Shown: one piece after another, positions 22,021-24,893 of the stretch | Position numbering within the stretch: the stretch's first letter is position 1 | How the letters are laid out: every line of letters begins with the position of its first letter | Source: a virus | IMG/VR virus record: IMGVR_UViG_3300042549_000268 | Coordinates: 1-24,893 of that record | Length of the DNA stretch: 24,893 nucleotides | Strand: one strand, 5' to 3' | Notes under the pieces: model-generated | Databases searched by the model: none | Seen by the model: only the letters and a program-made list of their open reading frames with translations | What the model was told of the DNA's origin: nothing | Position numbers and translations under genes: made by a program

Positions 22021-22130
22021 CTCCTAATAATGGTGGGGTACTCACGGGTTCAATGAAATAATCACAAGACATTGAGGCCTGGGCCACCAGACAAATAACT
22101 GCTTTCCCCCATAAATGGTGGACTACTCAC
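22021..22130 (-). promoter_or_regulatory. Pair of direct repeats upstream of the winged-helix gene
   Basis: Two 25-bp copies (22021-22045 and 22106-22130), 85 bases apart, agree at 19 of 25 positions, with identical blocks AATGGTGG and TACTCAC on the + strand. On the coding (-) strand each contains CCACCA. A TGGTGG on the same strand at 22084-22089, between them, could pair with either copy. The proximal copy includes the ribosome site of the winged-helix gene. They may be operators or attenuator arms. Confidence 0.5.
22062..22112 (-). CDS. Possible 16-aa leader peptide
   Basis: ATG at complement 22112 opens a 16-codon frame (MGESSYLSGGPGLNVL) that begins inside the distal direct repeat and spans the TGGTGG element. 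No convincing Shine-Dalgarno precedes it. It is listed because its position relative to the competing pairings is what a translation-attenuation leader would need. Very uncertain. Confidence 0.2.
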   Translation of the reverse strand: MGESSYLSGGPGLNVL

Positions 22131-22302
22131 ACACCCCCTGCATGCTTTCGTCCGTAAACTTTGCCTATACTGCAATATAGGACTAGCGTTATCATACGCT
22201 TCTACGAAGCATCACATAGTGAAAGTAGTTCTGTTAATTAGGCTATGCTGCTTTGCTACTGTTTTCCCACCTGTAGCTGGGGATGACACCTCGCTCGAGG
22301 TA
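22131..22302 (-). other. Non-coding leader with three small hairpins
   Basis: The stretch between SSB and the winged-helix leader holds no credible gene. It contains CCTATA-6 nt-TATAGG (22164-22181), GCTTC-TAC-GAAGC (22198-22210) and TCAC-ATA-GTGA (22212-22222), and just after the SSB stop ACCTC-4 nt-GAGGT. A -10-like TATGAT lies next to the second hairpin on the - strand without a clear -35. Either a processed mRNA leader or an internal promoter region. Confidence 0.45.
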
Positions 22303-22710
22303 TTAAAAAGGAATATCGTCCTCAAAAGCATCGAAGTCTGGCACGTTAGACTTAGGTAAGTCTTTCACTTGCGCTACTTCTAATGGCTGTGCTGTTGCGT
22401 CACTCTTTTTACCAAGCAATGTGACTTCATTCACACGAAGGCTAGGAACGCTTTTTAAGTTGCCATCCTTGTCATTGTATTCCCTGACAGAGAACTCACC
22501 GCTAATCGCTATTTGTGTGCCTTTTAAAAGCATTGGCGCAAGAGTTTCTGCACGTTTACCAAACAGACTGCAATCAATCCATGTTGTCTTGGCATTTTTA
22601 CCATAGCCACTAGACAATGCAAAGCTAAAGCTGCCTACTGGTGTTGCATCTGCCATGAAGCGCACTTCACAATCACGGCCTAAGTTTCCTGTTGCTGTTA
22701 AGATATTCAT
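22303..22710 (-). CDS. ssb: Single-stranded DNA-binding protein
   Basis: A 135-aa OB-fold SSB. The N-terminus (MNILTATGNLGRDCEVRF), SFSFALSSGYGK around 27-38, the WIDCSLFGKRAETLAPMLLK block (44-63), GTQIAISGEF and VNEVTLLGKK are typical. The C-terminus ends DDIPF, the acidic tip by which bacterial SSBs recruit repair and replication proteins. It protects single strands during phage replication and serves the nearby exonuclease/annealase pair. It is preceded by a small gene whose stop is nine bases upstream. Confidence 0.93.
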   Translation of the reverse strand: MNILTATGNLGRDCEVRFMADATPVGSFSFALSSGYGKNAKTTWIDCSLFGKRAETLAPMLLKGTQIAISGEFSVREYNDKDGNLKSVPSLRVNEVTLLGKKSDATAQPLEVAQVKDLPKSNVPDFDAFEDDIPF

Positions 22711-22719
22711 TTACTGCTC

Positions 22720-22920
22720 CTAATAGTTATAATCTTTGTCGTTTGGAACGGCAAGTTGTAGCCAACCATCCCAATCAACTGGCAATGTATCAATCTTTAA
22801 TGCAATGCCACCTTCTCTAGTGTCAACTGACACTCCTACCTTTGCCCATTTCTGAACTTTGTTTCCCTGCTTGTCTTTGTATGTGCCGCATTTAGCAACT
22901 ACATTATACAGTGGTGTCAT
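22720..22920 (-). CDS. Small phage protein (66 aa) linked to the recombination genes
   Basis: A 66-aa protein (YNVVAKCGTYKDKQGNKVQK, then KVGVSVDTREGGIALKIDTL and WDGWLQL) of a type seen often beside phage recombination and SSB genes, with a beta-barrel-like pattern of alternating strands. It overlaps the exonuclease stop by four bases (ATGA-type overlap). Function is not known to me; association with DNA metabolism is inferred from context. Confidence 0.65.
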   Translation of the reverse strand: MTPLYNVVAKCGTYKDKQGNKVQKWAKVGVSVDTREGGIALKIDTLPVDWDGWLQLAVPNDKDYNY

Positions 22921-23531
22921 TTTTTTCCACCTAATCTAGCAATAACTTGCTCGACCTCGATGTCAAACTCAATGACCTTTGCTTCTAGTTCTGCAATGTA
23001 GGCATCATCACGCTCATAACGCTTGATAAACATTTGCATATCTTGTGGAAGCTCTGGGCAGTACGATACAAAGTCTACCCATTTGCTGTGTGTGCAAGCC
23101 ATCTGCCATGCCATCTGCGGCATATACTTTGCAGGCACTCTATCTTCTAGCAAATACTTGATGTGTGTCTTAGCCATTGGACATTTAATCTCAATCAAGC
23201 CCTCACCGATGATGCCATCAGGACTAGCCCCTGCATTCTTGATAGTAGGATGGTCAACGAATGGCACTTGCTTAACAAACTCACCCTTCTCTACTTCATA
23301 CCATGCTCTAGCAAATGGCTCTAGTTCTGTGCCACGTTCCATGTGTGCATTGGTAAAGCCTTCTGTTGGCTTGCCTGTCAAACGTTCGCATACTAAATCA
23401 ATGCGGTAGTTCTCACGGCCTGCTGCTTCACCAGACTTAACTTGTGCAATCACATCTGTAATGCGTGATGCTGTAATCTTACCTAAACGTAGCTGTAGCC
23501 ACGCTTCACTTCCCTGTTCAATCGTTTCCAT
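22917..23531 (-). CDS. YqaJ-type (lambda exonuclease-like) recombination exonuclease
   Basis: A 204-aa enzyme of the YqaJ/lambda Exo family that degrades one strand from double-strand ends to expose ssDNA. Motifs: Q6-G-S-x2-W11 and R15-x-G-K-I-T-A-S22 (QGSEAWLQLRLGKITASRIT), ERGTELEPFAR (65-75), then D105 in GASPDG and E114-x-K116 in GLIEIKCP, which form the metal-binding D-E-x-K core. Length is near lambda Exo (226 aa). It lies between the annealing protein and SSB genes, the expected module. The start is coupled (TAATG) to a small gene. Confidence 0.92.
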   Translation of the reverse strand: METIEQGSEAWLQLRLGKITASRITDVIAQVKSGEAAGRENYRIDLVCERLTGKPTEGFTNAHMERGTELEPFARAWYEVEKGEFVKQVPFVDHPTIKNAGASPDGIIGEGLIEIKCPMAKTHIKYLLEDRVPAKYMPQMAWQMACTHSKWVDFVSYCPELPQDMQMFIKRYERDDAYIAELEAKVIEFDIEVEQVIARLGGKK

Positions 23532-23674
23532 TATTGTTTCCTCGGCATTGATGTTGATAGTCTATATTTATCGCCCATCTGCTCAATTAACTTTGCTACT
23601 TTTGTAGCATGCTCATCAAGCAATTGCTTTGGTGGTGGGGATAACTTTCTAAAGTCTGCAATTAGTTCAAACAT
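23531..23674 (-). CDS. Small helical protein (47 aa) between annealase and exonuclease
   Basis: A 47-codon gene linked on both sides by TAATG overlaps: its start at 23674 overlaps the annealase stop and its stop overlaps the exonuclease start. The product has FRKLSPPPKQLLDEHATKVA and a basic tail (SMPRKQ). The Pro-rich turn followed by an amphipathic helix suggests a protein-protein adaptor, but there is no recognised family. Double coupling makes translation likely and stoichiometric with its neighbours. Confidence 0.65.
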   Translation of the reverse strand: MFELIADFRKLSPPPKQLLDEHATKVAKLIEQMGDKYRLSTSMPRKQ

Positions 23675-24276
23675 TATGCCACCTCGTCAAATAGAGTTGA
23701 GATTTCTTTAGCGCGTTGAATGACTTGCGCCTCTAGTGTTTTGATACTACGGCAAGCTGTCATTGCTGCTTTGTATTTAAACTTGAGTTCATCCTTGCTC
23801 TTAGCTGTGCCAAGTTCTTTTAAGATAGCATCAATGTCGATGTTAGATTCATCTACTTGTGGCAAGTCCTCGCCAGCATAGATGTATAAGCCAATACCAA
23901 AGCAAGCAATACACTTAGCTAGGCAACGCATTGTAGCATCACTAATCTTACGAGCATCAGGGTTAGCAATAGCATTGTTGCGATTATCCATGACTGGTAA
24001 CTGCATCTTCATTGTCTTACCTAGTGCGGTCACGTTACAGAATACCATCACTGATTCACCAAAGTATTTAGGCTCTGGGAATTCCCATGTAGCATTCTCA
24101 TCTTGCAATAGCAATTGGTCTACAGCCCATGTCCATGATAGATAGGTAAGCTGGCCTTTCTTTTCTGTGTGTTCGTTTACGTTAATCTCGCGTAGTTTCT
24201 TGTAGTTACTCATTGTATTCTCCTGTTGTTGTTTAAGTTCGTCCATTACTTCTGCTTGGAATTGTTGCTCACTCAT
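23674..24276 (-). CDS. Single-strand annealing protein, DUF1071/Sak-type (Rad52-like)
   Basis: A 200-aa recombinase that anneals complementary single strands. Diagnostic segments are KLREINVNEHTEKKGQLTYL, SWTWAVDQL, LPVMDNRNNAI and MRCLAKCIACFGIGLYIYAG-EDLP, the DUF1071 core related to Rad52-like annealases. With the YqaJ exonuclease and SSB it forms a Red-like pathway for replication-linked recombination. Two starts are plausible: ATG 24276 in an ATGA overlap with the preceding gene, or ATG 24213 with a stronger AGGAG (24220-24224), which matches the usual N-terminus (MSNYKKLREI) and would drop 21 residues. The longer form is listed. Confidence 0.85.
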   Translation of the reverse strand: MSEQQFQAEVMDELKQQQENTMSNYKKLREINVNEHTEKKGQLTYLSWTWAVDQLLLQDENATWEFPEPKYFGESVMVFCNVTALGKTMKMQLPVMDNRNNAIANPDARKISDATMRCLAKCIACFGIGLYIYAGEDLPQVDESNIDIDAILKELGTAKSKDELKFKYKAAMTACRSIKTLEAQVIQRAKEISTLFDEVA

Positions 24277-24515
24277 AGCATTGAGCCTTCCAATGCAATA
24301 ATCTCATCTTCAATAGCATCCATGACACGCTTAGATAGCAGCTCCTCAATATTGATTGTGCTGTCTGTTGTTTCTACTGAATGAATTGTAACTGAGTATG
24401 TAGTAGGGCTATCGCCTGTACCATAAGGGTCTACCTCAATATCGCATTCGTATATCACATCTAGCTCAATACCGAATACTTCAAAGGTTTCTAATGTTCC
24501 ATCTTGTAAAGCCAT
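24273..24515 (-). CDS. Small acidic protein (80 aa), first gene of the - strand operon
   Basis: An 80-aa, strongly acidic protein (FGIELDVIYECDIEVDPYGT, then TINIEELLSKRVMDAIEDEI) with no Cys motif or membrane segment. It has an AGGAG site seven bases from ATG 24515 and is the first gene downstream of the promoter at 24582-24610, suggesting early and strong expression. Acidic DNA-mimic character is possible but unproven. The function is unknown to me. Confidence 0.65.
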   Translation of the reverse strand: MALQDGTLETFEVFGIELDVIYECDIEVDPYGTGDSPTTYSVTIHSVETTDSTINIEELLSKRVMDAIEDEIIALEGSML

Positions 24516-24533
24516 TATTGTCTCCTAGTTGTC

Positions 24534-24548
24534 GTATCAACGTGATAC
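24534..24548. promoter_or_regulatory. Operator-like 15-bp palindrome
   Basis: GTATCA-ACG-TGATAC, a perfect inverted repeat between the early promoter and the first ribosome site of the - strand arm. Size and symmetry suit a helix-turn-helix dimer; its location would let a repressor block elongation or early initiation. Which protein binds is unknown. Confidence 0.5.
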
Positions 24549-24581
24549 AATTGCTAATATATATATCTATCAGCTATCCGT

Positions 24582-24610
24582 ATAATGATTTATTTTAATC
24601 AATCTGTCAA
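24582..24610 (-). promoter_or_regulatory. Sigma70-like promoter for the - strand operon
   Basis: On the - strand, a perfect -35 TTGACA (complement of 24605-24610) and a -10 CATTAT (complement of 24582-24587, four of six consensus matches) are spaced by exactly 17 bases. Transcription would begin near 24575 and run into the acidic gene at 24515. This suggests host RNA polymerase transcribes this arm. Confidence 0.7.
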
Positions 24611-24678
24611 GTTCAATAAGCAAAACTAATTGCTTCCTTTTGTTAGCAACATAATTAAACCACAACTTGCATTTATTT

Positions 24679-24684
24679 TATAAT
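24679..24684 (+). promoter_or_regulatory. Candidate -10 element for a plus-strand RNA
   Basis: TATAAT at 24679-24684 in an AT-rich run; the expected start (about 24691) falls just ahead of the long stem beginning at 24696. No clear -35 is present, so an activator or alternative polymerase might be needed, or it may be coincidental. Confidence 0.35.
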
Positions 24685-24690
24685 GGTTTC

Positions 24691-24797
24691 GTTGATGTCC
24701 GACTACATCATAACTTAAAGCCTCTAAAGGTTTTGGTTTCGAGCTATTCAATTAGCACCTGTGGTCGGACAGGGAAGCCAAGACCTCTAGGGGCTTT
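24691..24797 (+). ncRNA. Structured RNA candidate with three-way junction and pseudoknot
   Basis: Bases 24696-24707 pair with 24760-24771 in a 12-bp stem with a single G-U (T704-G763). Inside it are hairpin P2 (AAA-G-CCT 717-723 with AGGTTT 728-733, CTAA loop) and hairpin P3 (GGT 735-737/ACC 757-759 and GCTA 743-746/TAGC 753-756, five-base bulge). Bases 24717-24726 can alternatively pair with 24788-24797 (10 bp, one G-U), forming a pseudoknot that competes with P2 and with a small hairpin AAGCC/GGCTT (24775-24796). Both wobbles would be A-C mismatches on the other strand. No known RNA family is recognised. Confidence 0.45.
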
Positions 24798-24836
24798 GTC
24801 ATTTCAAGGTACTGTTCGCCAATCAACAAAGCAATG

Positions 24837-24851
24837 CACCATGTCACGGTG
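24837..24851. repeat. Near-palindrome, possible protein-binding site
   Basis: CACC-ATGTCAC-GGTG: 12 of 15 positions are symmetric. It lies in the non-coding end of the window. It is a weak candidate operator. Confidence 0.3.
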
Positions 24852-24893
24852 GCTAACAATTAAAGTGATGGCATTAGATTAAAAGACACGATG

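Larger units (their letters stand above)
24516..24893. other. Intergenic control region without a credible gene
   Basis: No supportable coding sequence is found. It contains the early promoter and operator-like palindrome of the - strand arm (24534-24610), a possible + strand -10 (24679-24684), a structured RNA candidate (24691-24797), and a near-palindrome at 24837-24851. The window ends with an ATG whose context cannot be judged. Confidence 0.6.

Noticed and set aside
22021-22130. tRNA-like GGTTCAA and CCACCA elements
   Set aside because: The arms needed for a cloverleaf do not pair on either strand; CCACCA belongs to the direct repeats.
24691-24797. Hammerhead ribozyme or cobalamin/TPP-type riboswitch
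   Set aside because: The hammerhead core CUGAUGA is absent on both strands, and the conserved boxes of the cobalamin and TPP classes could not be matched.
24667-24882. 71-codon + strand frame near the window end
   Set aside because: It starts at TTG with no ribosome site, its composition is not protein-like, and it runs through the stem pairings of the RNA candidate.
1-24893. CRISPR array, insertion sequence, integrase or tRNA genes
   Set aside because: No regularly spaced repeats, transposase or recombinase motifs, or cloverleaf sequences were seen.

Overview
The window is a contiguous stretch of a tailed, T7-like (podovirus-type) phage genome. It runs from the major capsid gene, through tail tubes, internal virion proteins, fibres and a lysis cassette on the + strand, to a convergent block of early-type genes on the - strand. 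No integrase, portal, terminase or polymerase gene is visible; those would lie outside. The DNA is AT-rich and tightly packed, with many TAATG and ATGA stop/start couplings. Small genes missed by length cut-offs (23 to 57 codons) fill most of the apparent gaps.

Layout. 26-1161: capsid and a small capsid-associated protein, closed by a strong hairpin terminator, as after T7 gene 10. 1224-10591: tail tubular proteins A and B, then four internal/ejection proteins. 10603-15783: a T7 gp17-like fibre stem with decapeptide repeats, followed by four fibre or receptor-binding proteins and two small fibre-assembly-like proteins. 15783-18810: a densely overlapping lysis and envelope block (coiled-coil/signal-anchor protein, cysteine-rich secreted repeat protein, membrane coiled-coil protein, three-helix holin, GH24 endolysin). 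18811-19745: metallophosphoesterase and a small acidic protein. 19834-19905: a 23-codon gene that reads as PqqA, the ribosomal precursor peptide of the redox cofactor pyrroloquinoline quinone (PQQ). A terminator at 19963-20011 separates the convergent arms.

The - strand arm (24515 down to 20033) starts at a consensus-like sigma70 promoter. It carries a Rad52-like/DUF1071 annealing protein, a YqaJ exonuclease and SSB, which form a Red-like recombination module. It continues with a winged-helix protein, a GDSL/SGNH hydrolase, an HNH-AP2 endonuclease, a small membrane protein, a DUF6378-like protein and a small hydrophilic protein.

The most interesting item is phage-borne pqqA. PQQ is the cofactor of methanol dehydrogenases, so the host is probably a PQQ-making proteobacterium, most plausibly an AT-rich methylotroph such as a member of the Methylophilaceae (inference). 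The phage appears to supply only the consumable substrate peptide and to rely on host PqqB-E enzymes. A second notable item is a plus-strand structured RNA candidate (about 24691-24797). It has a 12-bp closing stem, a three-way junction and a competing 10-bp pseudoknot; both long pairings use G-U wobbles that are only favourable on the + strand.
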